Below, one piece after another: positions 41,271 through 49,978 of a stretch of DNA of 59,840 nt. The stretch is from Gammaproteobacteria bacterium. Its GTDB lineage: Bacteria > Pseudomonadota > Gammaproteobacteria > Thiohalospirales > Thiohalospiraceae. The stretch's first letter is position 1; each line of letters begins with the position of its first letter. The stretch is taken from NCBI GenBank assembly GCA_015491735.1, contig WFVH01000001.1, positions 1-59,840 of the forward strand. Reading direction: 5' to 3'. Below the pieces are notes generated by a model, which was not told where the DNA came from, ran no database searches, and saw only the letters and a list, made by a program, of their open reading frames with translations. A program made the translations under genes and the position numbers.

Positions 41271-43067
41271 ATGGCTGGGGGTACCGTGCGATTTCTCATG
41301 TTGGTTTTTTCTGCCCTGTATGTGGACTCTGCTGCTTGGGCCGGTACTCCTCCACCGCCAGTCAATCAATACCTTGGTATTCCTGATACAACGTTCAACG
41401 AGATGACAACCGATATCTGCCTCGGTTGTCACGGAAGTCCGGCTGAAGCGGTTGCTCCGGTCAGGGCGGGCTACCTGCCGGATCGCCATCATCTGCGTCT
41501 TGGCACGCCTATTGGCGAATTTTCCGCCTCTCCCTTTCCTGAAAAGTCGGCCGATGGCAAACACAACTGTCTTACCTGCCATCTGCTGGAGTGGGTATCT
41601 GATGCGTCTGAACCAAACGGGGGTGTTTTCCGCTACGCCAACAACCGTGACTGCATGAGTTGTCATATTCAGAAAGTAAACCAGCGAGGTGAGCTGATTG
41701 CAACGGTTCACCACCTGACTGACTGGGCGCAGAACGCAAACTGTCACTACTGTCACGGGAGCCTGATTGATGATCCCAATGGCGACCACCGGATACCCGA
41801 TCCCGCCCGTTATCCAGATGATAAAGAGAATCACTACGATATTTCGTTGACGACTCCCTGGCCTGGTAGCGGATTTTATGAGAGCCGGGTTCAGCTGCGC
41901 CGGGCGCTCGAGGCGAGTTTCTCCTACAAGCTGGATATCCCCCATGCACCCACAGATGAGCAGGCCAGAGGAAAAGAGAGCGCGTTAGCTCAAATCAATT
42001 ATATAATGGACAATTTCGACCCGCCGATCGGAGAGACCGGCCGGCCTATGGGCAACTGCGCCTATTGCCATTTTTCCGGTATCGATGATGTTGGCGGACG
42101 GGTTATCGATGTCAACTACGCTACTCACCATGGAACCGGGGTGGGGCAGCCTGGCAGTGGCTCTGTTCACAGTTGTGACCTTTGCCATCGGCCCCATGCG
42201 CCTCCCGGATTTACAATTCGGGGTTGTGAACGGTGTCACGGTATGGGTTCATTGCACCGCATTGAGTATGATGCTGATGGTGATGGCATTGTCGTTGGGG
42301 GAGAGGCGCCCTACTTTGGTCATATTGGCAATCAAAAAAATTGTGATGGCTGCCACAGGAACTCGCCGCAAGAGACAATCTTGATAAGCGACGACGTTCC
42401 TTTTTCCGGTACCGCCATTGTTCCCGACATTCAGAAAACAAGTGATACGGGCATGGTTGCCGGCACCGATAGCCGGCTGTTCCTGAGTGGTTCCGGGTTC
42501 ACCAGCAAGGCGGCCACCTTAAACAGTGCTGTGGAGGAAAGCCTCTCTACCACCTTGCGGCTGGTAAATATGAACGGGAAAACCGTTGAGCTTCTCCCGG
42601 ATTTTCTGTCCGATACCTATCTGGAGGTAACCCTGCCGGCGGATCTGCCCGTTGGTAGTTACAGGCTGGCGGTGGCCAGGCAAGGGGCTTTGTCCGACAA
42701 AATTCTGGTCAGTCGGCCAATCAGCTTTTTGGTAAAGCCAAAAGTGGCCATTCAATCGGTCGATTGTAAAGACGGCATTGTCACTGTTTCAGGCTCCGGT
42801 TTTGGCAACTACCTTGATTCAGGAGGGAGTGGAACAGCGGTTACCAGCGGGGACGGGATGGCGGTATGCACCGTCGATTCCTGGACCGATGACAGAATTA
42901 CAGCACACTGCTCCTCGGGTGTCGGGGATTCGATTCGGGTAAGTAGTGTGTTTGGCGCAACGACAGCTGGCGTGGAGTGCAAAACCGCCGCTTCGTCCCG
43001 GGGGAAACAGGGCAGATGGTGGTCGATCTGGGGTTGGTGGTCCTCCTGGAGCTGGTCTCTCCGTTGA
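41271..43067 (+). CDS. Secreted octahaem c-type cytochrome with TIG-like domain and Trp-rich tail (2)
   Basis: Paralogue of the gene at 38843, 598 residues from ATG 41271 (GGGGGG upstream); ATG 41232 would add 13 residues. The signal peptide ends AAWA, then GTPPPPVNQYLGIPD. Eight CxxCH sites: CLGCH, CLTCH, CMSCH, CHYCH, CAYCH, CDLCH, CERCH and CDGCH. Shared blocks include YLPDRHHLR, TVHHLTDWAQ, DDPNGDHRIPDP and GHIGN. The TIG-like C-terminal half has KVAIQSVDCKDGIVTVSGSG and four matched cysteines. The tail WWSIWGWWSSWSWSLR is 14 of 16 identical to that of paralogue 1. Likely a partner or alternative form for the same surface electron path. Confidence 0.88.
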   Translation: MAGGTVRFLMLVFSALYVDSAAWAGTPPPPVNQYLGIPDTTFNEMTTDICLGCHGSPAEAVAPVRAGYLPDRHHLRLGTPIGEFSASPFPEKSADGKHNCLTCHLLEWVSDASEPNGGVFRYANNRDCMSCHIQKVNQRGELIATVHHLTDWAQNANCHYCHGSLIDDPNGDHRIPDPARYPDDKENHYDISLTTPWPGSGFYESRVQLRRALEASFSYKLDIPHAPTDEQARGKESALAQINYIMDNFDPPIGETGRPMGNCAYCHFSGIDDVGGRVIDVNYATHHGTGVGQPGSGSVHSCDLCHRPHAPPGFTIRGCERCHGMGSLHRIEYDADGDGIVVGGEAPYFGHIGNQKNCDGCHRNSPQETILISDDVPFSGTAIVPDIQKTSDTGMVAGTDSRLFLSGSGFTSKAATLNSAVEESLSTTLRLVNMNGKTVELLPDFLSDTYLEVTLPADLPVGSYRLAVARQGALSDKILVSRPISFLVKPKVAIQSVDCKDGIVTVSGSGFGNYLDSGGSGTAVTSGDGMAVCTVDSWTDDRITAHCSSGVGDSIRVSSVFGATTAGVECKTAASSRGKQGRWWSIWGWWSSWSWSLR

Positions 43068-43204
43068 CCGGTGGCAGCTGTCCGGTTTGCCCTGCCGGTC
43101 TGGCAAGGCCGGAAGAGGTACTGCAACTACCCTTGATGAGGTACTTTCTTTCCATTTGAGATTATTGGTGTAGTATTGAGTTGTCTGGATATGATGGAGA
43201 ACTC

Positions 43205-44200
43205 ATGCAAAGCCTGATTGATTCCTTTGGCCGCCGTATCGATTACCTGCGGGTTTCGGTTACTGATCGTTGCAACTATCGCTGTTTCTACTGCATTCCT
43301 CCGGAGGGCGTGGCAATGGCGGCCCGCGCCGATTTTCTGCGTTATGAGGAGTTGGCGCGCCTGATAGGATTGTTTGCTGATTTGGGCGTCAGCAAGGTCA
43401 GGTTCACTGGCGGAGAGCCGTTGGTGCGCCGCGACATGGTGGCGCTGGTTCGTCAGGTTGCCGCTCTGCCGGGTATTGATGACCTCTCTCTCTCGACCAA
43501 TGCCCATTTACTGGAGCGGCATGCTTCGCTGCTGCGTGAAGCGGGTGTGAGCCGCGTCAATATCTCCCTGGATACCCTGAACCCTGTCACTTTTGCCAAA
43601 ATAACCGGAGGGGGCGAGCTAGCCGCGGTGCTGCGCGGGATCGATGCTGCCTTGACCGCGGGAATGCGGCCGGTAAAACTCAACATGGTTGTCATGAAGG
43701 GGGTCAACGAGCATGAAATAGAAACCATGCTGGATTTTGCCGTAGAGCGTGGTGCTGATTTACGGTTTATCGAAACCATGCCGATCGGGGTGGCTGGTGA
43801 AAAAGGTGTTTCCCGTTACTATCCGGCGGCAAAGATGTTGTCGCGCGTACGAAGGAAATATGGAGAGGAGCTCATTGCCGTCAAAGGGGCGAAAGGGGCA
43901 GGTCCGGCCAGCTATTATCAGATTGGCGGGGGGCCGGTACGGGTTGGGGTAATCAGCGCCATGTCACGCCATTTTTGCGAGGGTTGTAATCGTGTGCGTC
44001 TTACGGCCAAGGGTGAGTTGGTACTGTGTCTTGGCCAGGAGGATACCATTCCCTTGGGGAGTGGTTTACGCCAGGGCTGCTCGGATGCAGAGCTGACTCA
44101 GGTGATTCTGGATGCGATTGCGAGAAAGCCGGAACGCCACGAGTTCGGTAAGGAAGAAAATATTGTGCGCTTCCGGAGTATGTCTGCTATAGGTGGGTAG
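43205..44200 (+). CDS. moaA: GTP 3',8-cyclase (molybdenum cofactor biosynthesis)
   Basis: A radical-SAM enzyme of 331 residues starting the molybdopterin pathway. The SAM cluster is CNYRCFYC near residue 18; the second cluster is FCEGCNRVRLTAKGELVLCLG. The C-terminal Gly-Gly (SAIGG) needed for catalysis is present. ATG 43205 has GGAG upstream; an earlier TTG at 43181 is less likely. No other moa genes are close. I see no Moco riboswitch-like fold in the 137-bp leader. Confidence 0.96.
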   Translation: MQSLIDSFGRRIDYLRVSVTDRCNYRCFYCIPPEGVAMAARADFLRYEELARLIGLFADLGVSKVRFTGGEPLVRRDMVALVRQVAALPGIDDLSLSTNAHLLERHASLLREAGVSRVNISLDTLNPVTFAKITGGGELAAVLRGIDAALTAGMRPVKLNMVVMKGVNEHEIETMLDFAVERGADLRFIETMPIGVAGEKGVSRYYPAAKMLSRVRRKYGEELIAVKGAKGAGPASYYQIGGGPVRVGVISAMSRHFCEGCNRVRLTAKGELVLCLGQEDTIPLGSGLRQGCSDAELTQVILDAIARKPERHEFGKEENIVRFRSMSAIGG

Positions 44201-44219
44201 CCGAAGAGAGTTTTATCTC

Positions 44220-44960
44220 TCATTGGGCCATGAAGGTCTTGCCCGTTTCCCCCTTGCTGTCGTTTCCCATCAGGTAAAGGTACATGTTCAATATCTCTTC
44301 CGGGGCGGGGTTGATGGCCGGATCCTCCCCGGGATAGGCCCGGGCGCGCATGCGGGTGCGGACGGCTCCGGGGTCAATACTGTTGACCCTGATTGACGTG
44401 TTCTCTTCCAGTTCATCAGCGAAAATCTGCATCATGTTTTCTGCCGCCGCTTTGGATATCCCGTACGCGCCCCAATAGGCGCGGCCTTTGCGCCCCACCG
44501 CCGATGAGGTAAACAGGACAGAGGCATCATCCGATTTTTGCAATAATGGCAGGCAGGCCCGTGTCAACAGGTAGGGGGCGTTCAGGTTGACCTGCATTAC
44601 CTTGGTCCACAGCTCCAGACTGTACATCCCCAGGGGGGTCAGTGTTCCCAAAATGGCGGCATTGTGCAAAAGGCCATCCAGACGTCCGAATTCCCGATCC
44701 ACCGTTTCGGCCAGGTCGGAGTAATCCTTGGGGCTGGCGCCTTCCAGGTTCATTGGATAGATAGCGGGCTGGGGAGCGCCGGACTGTTCGATGGCATCGT
44801 AAACCGCTTCGAGTTTGCGAATGGTGCGCCCCAGCAGAATGACAGTTGCGCCATGGCGGGCAAATGATTTTGCAGCGGCGGCGCCGATGCCGTCACCGGC
44901 CCCGGTAATGAGTATTATGCGCTGTTCTAGCAGGTTGGGAGCCGGAGTGTAATCATGCAT
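44220..44960 (-). CDS. yciK: YciK-family short-chain dehydrogenase/reductase
   Basis: An NAD(P)-dependent oxidoreductase of 246 residues. The dinucleotide motif is TGAGDGIGAAAAK, then NAAILG, the catalytic Ser in LFTSSAVGRKG and the YxxxK in YGISKAAAENM. The start MHDYTPAPNLLEQRIILITGA and end DSKGETGKTFMAQ match E. coli YciK closely. The substrate is unknown. I use ATG 44960; the frame is open for 52 more codons without homology. Convergent with moaA and divergent from gspC. Confidence 0.9.
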   Translation of the reverse strand: MHDYTPAPNLLEQRIILITGAGDGIGAAAAKSFARHGATVILLGRTIRKLEAVYDAIEQSGAPQPAIYPMNLEGASPKDYSDLAETVDREFGRLDGLLHNAAILGTLTPLGMYSLELWTKVMQVNLNAPYLLTRACLPLLQKSDDASVLFTSSAVGRKGRAYWGAYGISKAAAENMMQIFADELEENTSIRVNSIDPGAVRTRMRARAYPGEDPAINPAPEEILNMYLYLMGNDSKGETGKTFMAQ

Positions 44961-45103
44961 GGTGTTAAATCCTGGGCTGAGAGGCCGTATTGTAACCTGA
45001 AAACGGTTTCTGTGACTGATTTTGATCCACTGATTGGAGAAATGTAATACCATATAACGTTCGCCATAGAAGGCGCGTTCCCGGTGTTGATTAAACGGCG
45101 AGC

Positions 45104-46024
45104 ATGACGAAGACATATCTGGACAGAGCGGTTATGCTGTTTTTTCAGCAACAACAGGCGCGGTTTACCGCCTGGATGATGGTGCTGCTCGTATTGGTGC
45201 TTGCTTACAGCGTGGCCCAGCTTACCTGGTTGTTGGTTCCCGCCCCGGATGCGGGAGAGGATGACGCGCCGCGGCAGCCACAGATTTTGCCTCAATCAGA
45301 CAGTATGAAAAAATTGCCGGCAGCTCCCGATCTGGCGGGTTTGCATCTGTTTGGAATGGCCACTGCAAATGAGAAGGCTTCATCCGCTGTTATAGAGGAC
45401 GCGCCGGACACCCGTTTGCGATTGATACTGCGTGGTGTCTTCGCCACGCGTGACAAGACGATGGCCAGAGCAATCATTTCCGAGCCGGGGGGCGAAGAGA
45501 AATATTATGCCGTTGATGATGAACTGCCGGGTGGTGCGGTTCTCAAGGAGATTGCGGCTGATCGCGTGATTCTGCAGAGCCGGGCCGGCCGGATGGAGAC
45601 CCTGCGCCTGCCGAAAGAGTTTGGTGGCAGTGGGCGGCCGGCAAGGAATACCGCGTCGGCGCGGGTGGAGAGGAGGCCGGCTGACAGAAACAGGATCGTC
45701 CCGCGTGTTTCTGCCGGGGAGCTGCGGGACTACCGCGACAAGATGCTTACCAATCCGCAGGAGCTGGTGGGTTTGATTCGTACCCGCCCGGTCAAGGAGG
45801 GTGGCCAGATTAAGGGGTACAAACTATTCCCGGGCAAGGACCGGGCGCTGTTCAACCGGCTGGGGCTGCGCTCTGGCGATGTTATAGTCAGTATCAACGG
45901 AATGGAGCTGGGCGATCCCGCAACCGGATTGGCCCTGCTTGGACAGCTCTCCAGTGCTACCGAAATGAACGTGGTGGTGGACCGCCGCGGTCAGCGGCAG
46001 ACCGTTACGCTGTCGCTTCAGTGA
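45104..46024 (+). CDS. gspC: Type II secretion protein GspC
   Basis: An inner-membrane subunit of 306 residues linking the platform to the secretin. A short cytoplasmic start and one membrane helix (WMMVLLVLVLAYSVAQLTWLL) are followed by the homology region (HLFGMA... LRLILRGVFA) that binds GspD N0, and a C-terminal PDZ domain (FNRLGLRSGDVIVSINGMEL) used in substrate choice. First gene of the gspC-N operon. ATG 45134 is an alternative start. Confidence 0.93.
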   Translation: MTKTYLDRAVMLFFQQQQARFTAWMMVLLVLVLAYSVAQLTWLLVPAPDAGEDDAPRQPQILPQSDSMKKLPAAPDLAGLHLFGMATANEKASSAVIEDAPDTRLRLILRGVFATRDKTMARAIISEPGGEEKYYAVDDELPGGAVLKEIAADRVILQSRAGRMETLRLPKEFGGSGRPARNTASARVERRPADRNRIVPRVSAGELRDYRDKMLTNPQELVGLIRTRPVKEGGQIKGYKLFPGKDRALFNRLGLRSGDVIVSINGMELGDPATGLALLGQLSSATEMNVVVDRRGQRQTVTLSLQ

Positions 46025-46121
46025 GTACGAGTAACCGATGAATCAACCACTAATCACAGGGTTTCACCACATGCCTTTGTTATCGAACCAGCGACTTGCC
46101 GAGAAGAAAGAGGGTGGGTTC

Positions 46122-48257
46122 ATGGGTGCCATGCCATCGCTACTGGCATTGTGCCGCTTTTTTGTTTGCGCGGCTGTTTTCTCCTTGCTGGTCAATTCTC
46201 CGCTGCAGGCCGAGGATGAAGAGGTAACGCTCAATTTCAAGGATGCCGATCTGAACGTTGTTATTCAGACCGTCGCAGATATTACCGGCAGGAATTTTGT
46301 TATCGATCCCCGCGTCAAGGGAAAGGTTACCGTCGTATCTTCCCGTCCCATGCAGGCCGATGAGCTTTATCAGGTGTTTTTGTCCGTGCTCGAAGTGCAT
46401 GGGTTTGCCGCTATTCCCGATGGGGATACGACACGGATCGTACCGGCCGCCAATGCCAAACAGGCAGGATTGCCCGTGGTTACCGGCTCACGTGCGGGTG
46501 TGCCGAGCAATGATATGGTCACGCAGGTTGTGCAGGTTGAGCATGTTTCCGCTGCGCAACTGGTTCCGGTTCTCAGGCCGCTGGTGCCTCCACAGGGGCA
46601 CATGGCAGCCTATCAGGCGACCAATACGCTGATTATTTCAGATCGGGCGGCCAATGTTGTCCGGTTGCGCAAGATCATCCGCAATATTGACCGGCCGGGC
46701 AGCAGCGAGATAGAGGTCATTCGCCTGCTGCACGCTTCTGCCGCCGAGGTGGTGCGTATTCTCTCCTCTCTGCAACAAAAAGGGGGAAAGGGCAAAGCTC
46801 CGGGTGGAGCGCAGGGGGCCATGTTTGTTGCCGATGAGCGTACCAACAGCATTTTGCTGGGAGGCGATCCGGCAGAGCGGATGCGTATGCGCAGAATCAT
46901 TGCCGAACTGGATACGCCGATGGAGGTTGGCGGGGGCAATACCCAGGTGGTCTATCTGCGTTACGCAAAGGCGGTTGATTTGACAAAGGTGCTGATGGGA
47001 ATCAGCGAAGCGGAAAAGAAGGCGGCCCAGCAACAGCCGGGTGGCGCGGCAGGTGGCAACGTTAAAAAAGCGGCGCAGCGCGCGGCTTCCCCCACCGCTG
47101 GAGGTGGCCGCGCGGTGATGGAAAATGTCAGCATCCAGGCGGACGAGGGAACCAATGCGCTGATTATCACGGCTCCACCCGACCAGTTTCGCTCACTGCA
47201 GGCGGTTATTTCCAAACTGGACATCCCCAGAGCCCAGGTGCTGGTGGAAACCATTATCGCCGAGGTGTCGATGGACAGAAAACGGGAGTTGGGGATAGAG
47301 TGGGTTGTCGACGGCACCGCAGGTGGAACCCGTTCCAGCACCGCCCCCATTGGAACGATCGATTTTGGCGGCATCAGCGGTCTGGCCAAAAATGTCGCCA
47401 GCGCCCAGGCCAAAGCCGGTACAGGCCTGGATCTTAGCAGCGGTCTGTCGATGGTGATAGGGCGGGTTGGCGGGGGAGGTACCGATTTTGGCATGCTGTT
47501 GAGGGCGTTGACATCGGATGGCAGCACGAATGTGTTGTCGACACCAAATATCGTAACCATGGACAACGAAGAGGCCGAGATCGTCGTTGGCGAAAACCGC
47601 CCCTTCGTTACCGGATCGTTTACCAATACCGGCAGTGGCTCGACCCCTACCAACCCGTTTCAGACTATCAAACGCGAGGATGTGGGTCTGAAGCTCAAGG
47701 TGCGGCCCCAAATAAACGAAGGCAGTGCCGTCAAGCTGGAGATCGAGCAGGAGATATCCAGTGTCAGTCAGGACTCGGAGCTTGGCCCCTTCACCAACAA
47801 ACGCTCCATTAAAACCAGCGTCCTGGTGGACAATGGCAGGATTCTTGTGCTGGGCGGGTTGATCGACGACACCATGGATGTAGTCGAGCAGCGTGTGCCA
47901 TTGCTGGGAGACATACCGGTACTGGGCTGGCTGTTTCGCTACAACAAGACCGTCAAGAAAAAGCGGAACTTGATGGTGTTCATGCGGCCGGTCATTTTAC
48001 GGGACAATGCGACCATGCACCGGCTAACGAGCGAAAAATACAACTATATCCGCGGAGAGCAACTGGAGATTCGCAACAGCCTCTCTTCACTGATGAGCGC
48101 GGAGGATACGCCGTTGATGAAAAAGATGTCCGATCTCCCAACATTGCCACCGCCATTCGAAGAGACCGCGCTGGGCAGGCAGACAAAGTTTCTGCAAAGA
48201 GCCCCCCGGAGTGAAGCGCTCTCGCCACTTCCCGGCGACCTGAATCGCATGCGCTGA
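46122..48257 (+). CDS. gspD: Type II secretion secretin GspD
   Basis: The outer-membrane channel. Signal peptide FFVCAAVFSLLVNSPLQA precedes N0 (VTLNFKDADLNVVIQTVADI), N1-N3 repeats with a Gly/Ala/Lys-rich insert near 47030-47110, and the secretin core ending in VPLLGDIPVLGWLFR and LMVFMRPVILRD. A C-terminal S-domain-like segment could bind a pilotin; none is encoded here. I start at ATG 46122, which gives a normal signal-peptide length; ATG 46038 would add 28 polar residues. The stop overlaps gspE by one base. Confidence 0.95.
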   Translation: MGAMPSLLALCRFFVCAAVFSLLVNSPLQAEDEEVTLNFKDADLNVVIQTVADITGRNFVIDPRVKGKVTVVSSRPMQADELYQVFLSVLEVHGFAAIPDGDTTRIVPAANAKQAGLPVVTGSRAGVPSNDMVTQVVQVEHVSAAQLVPVLRPLVPPQGHMAAYQATNTLIISDRAANVVRLRKIIRNIDRPGSSEIEVIRLLHASAAEVVRILSSLQQKGGKGKAPGGAQGAMFVADERTNSILLGGDPAERMRMRRIIAELDTPMEVGGGNTQVVYLRYAKAVDLTKVLMGISEAEKKAAQQQPGGAAGGNVKKAAQRAASPTAGGGRAVMENVSIQADEGTNALIITAPPDQFRSLQAVISKLDIPRAQVLVETIIAEVSMDRKRELGIEWVVDGTAGGTRSSTAPIGTIDFGGISGLAKNVASAQAKAGTGLDLSSGLSMVIGRVGGGGTDFGMLLRALTSDGSTNVLSTPNIVTMDNEEAEIVVGENRPFVTGSFTNTGSGSTPTNPFQTIKREDVGLKLKVRPQINEGSAVKLEIEQEISSVSQDSELGPFTNKRSIKTSVLVDNGRILVLGGLIDDTMDVVEQRVPLLGDIPVLGWLFRYNKTVKKKRNLMVFMRPVILRDNATMHRLTSEKYNYIRGEQLEIRNSLSSLMSAEDTPLMKKMSDLPTLPPPFEETALGRQTKFLQRAPRSEALSPLPGDLNRMR

Positions 48258-49798
48258 TGACAGAGTTGGTTGCCCAGGCTGAGTATGAGATGGAGGCCGT
48301 TTCCGGCGGCAGGGAGGATGTTGCGCAACAGGTAATGCAGTTGCCGTTTCCGTTTGCGCGCCGGCATGGCGTGTTGATTACCGGTGTTGGCGAGCATGGT
48401 GCGAACGTGTTGTGTAAAAGAGGCGCCTCTCCCCTGATTTTAAGCGAAGTGCGCCGGTTTGCCGGCATGCCGCTGCAATTGGAGCGGGTCGATGATGAAC
48501 AGTTCGAACAGGTGCTGCAGCAACTCTATGAAAGTGGCAGTGGCGAGGCCATGCTGCAGATGGGGGGGCTGGATGAGGAGATGGATCTGGCCAGTGTTGC
48601 CCAGCAACTGTCCGAGCCGGAGGATCTTCTGGAGAGTGAAGATGACGCTCCGATTATCCGGTTGATCAATGCACTGTTTACCGAAGCGGTCAAGGTTGAT
48701 GCATCGGATATCCATATTGAACCCTTTGAGCGCCGTTTGCGGGTGCGGTTCCGCGTTGATGGTGTGCTCCGGGATGTACTGCAGCCGAACCGCGCATTGG
48801 CTCCGCTTCTGGTATCCCGCATCAAGGTCATGGCCAAACTGGATATCGCCGAGAAGCGGATTCCACAGGATGGCCGCATTTCGCTGCGTATTGCCGGCCG
48901 GGCCGTGGATGTGCGTGTCTCCACCCTGCCGGGCGGGAATGGAGAGCGAGTGGTGATGCGTCTGCTTGACAAGCAGGCGGGCCGGCTGGATCTGGAGCAT
49001 TTGGGGATGCCGGCGGCTACCCGGGAGGCGATCGATCATCTTATTCATCGTCCCCACGGCGTTATTCTGGTTACCGGTCCCACCGGTTCCGGCAAGACCA
49101 CAACGCTCTATGCGGCGGTAACCCGGCTGAACAGCTCCAGCCGTAACATCCTTACCGTGGAAGACCCCATTGAATACTATCTGGACGGTATCGGGCAGAC
49201 CCAGGTGAACACCAAGGTGGATATGACTTTTGCACGCGGTTTGCGGGCCATTCTGCGCCAGGATCCGGATGTGGTCATGGTCGGCGAGATCCGGGATCTG
49301 GAAACAGCGGAGATCGCTGTTCAGGCCAGCCTGACCGGCCACCTGGTGCTCTCAACCTTGCATACCAACACCGCGGTTGGGGCGGTAACCCGTTTGCGTG
49401 ATATGGGGGTCGAATCCTTTCTGCTGGCTTCCAGTGTGGTTGGCGTGCTTGCACAGCGCTTGGTGCGCGGGCTGTGCCCCCACTGCAAGCAGGCCCATGC
49501 TGCCAGTGAAGCGGAGTGCGGGCAACTTGGCGTGCCCCCAGACCGCGCACCCGTCATCTATCGTCCCAAAGGTTGCAAACAGTGCAACCAGCAAGGTTAT
49601 GTTGGCCGCCGGGGGCTTTATGAGCTGGTTGTGTTCGACGAAAGCATGCGTACGCTGATCCATGAAAACGCCAATGAACAGGAACTGGAAGCCCATGCCC
49701 GCAGCCACTCCCGAAGTTTACGGGAAGAGGGGATGCTGGCGGTGCTGGAAGGCCATACCAGTCTGGAAGAGGTGTTACGGGTAGCTGAGGAGGTCTGA
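48257..49798 (+). CDS. gspE: Type II secretion ATPase GspE
   Basis: A cytoplasmic hexameric ATPase of 513 residues. The Walker A is GPTGSGKTTTLYAA near residue 273, with the Asp box VEDPIEYYLDGIGQTQV and Walker B VVMVGEIRDLETAEIA. A zinc tetracysteine element CPHC...CKQC (about 406-442) is characteristic of GspE/PilB. Its N-terminal domain would contact GspL. Next to gspD; a 180-bp gap separates it from gspF. Confidence 0.97.
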   Translation: MTELVAQAEYEMEAVSGGREDVAQQVMQLPFPFARRHGVLITGVGEHGANVLCKRGASPLILSEVRRFAGMPLQLERVDDEQFEQVLQQLYESGSGEAMLQMGGLDEEMDLASVAQQLSEPEDLLESEDDAPIIRLINALFTEAVKVDASDIHIEPFERRLRVRFRVDGVLRDVLQPNRALAPLLVSRIKVMAKLDIAEKRIPQDGRISLRIAGRAVDVRVSTLPGGNGERVVMRLLDKQAGRLDLEHLGMPAATREAIDHLIHRPHGVILVTGPTGSGKTTTLYAAVTRLNSSSRNILTVEDPIEYYLDGIGQTQVNTKVDMTFARGLRAILRQDPDVVMVGEIRDLETAEIAVQASLTGHLVLSTLHTNTAVGAVTRLRDMGVESFLLASSVVGVLAQRLVRGLCPHCKQAHAASEAECGQLGVPPDRAPVIYRPKGCKQCNQQGYVGRRGLYELVVFDESMRTLIHENANEQELEAHARSHSRSLREEGMLAVLEGHTSLEEVLRVAEEV

Positions 49799-49978
49799 AA
49801 CATGATTCTGCAGCACCCGCCCGGGCGGGCAGAAGTGATACGCTGGTAGTCCGATGTCTCCCCTCCCGGTATTGCCAACCTGGCAACCCTGCATGCCGTA
49901 CCCGGATCCCCTGGTATCCGCCGGATCGGCGGGCGGTAGTCAGGCAATGGTCGTTTGTCATTCGCGAGGAAGTCGCTG
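49799..49978. other. Unusual gap inside the gsp operon
   Basis: 180 bp between gspE and gspF, whereas nearly all later gsp genes overlap. It holds the palindrome CCGCCCGGGCGG near 49817 and a TTGCCAACCTGGCAA hairpin near 49874. No open frame with a ribosome site is longer than 15 codons. It could be an mRNA processing or attenuation site. Confidence 0.45.

Noticed and set aside
43068-43204. Moco riboswitch before moaA
   Set aside because: Only 137 bp, with a simple GCC/GGC hairpin that more likely ends the cytochrome transcript; the conserved Moco fold is not visible.
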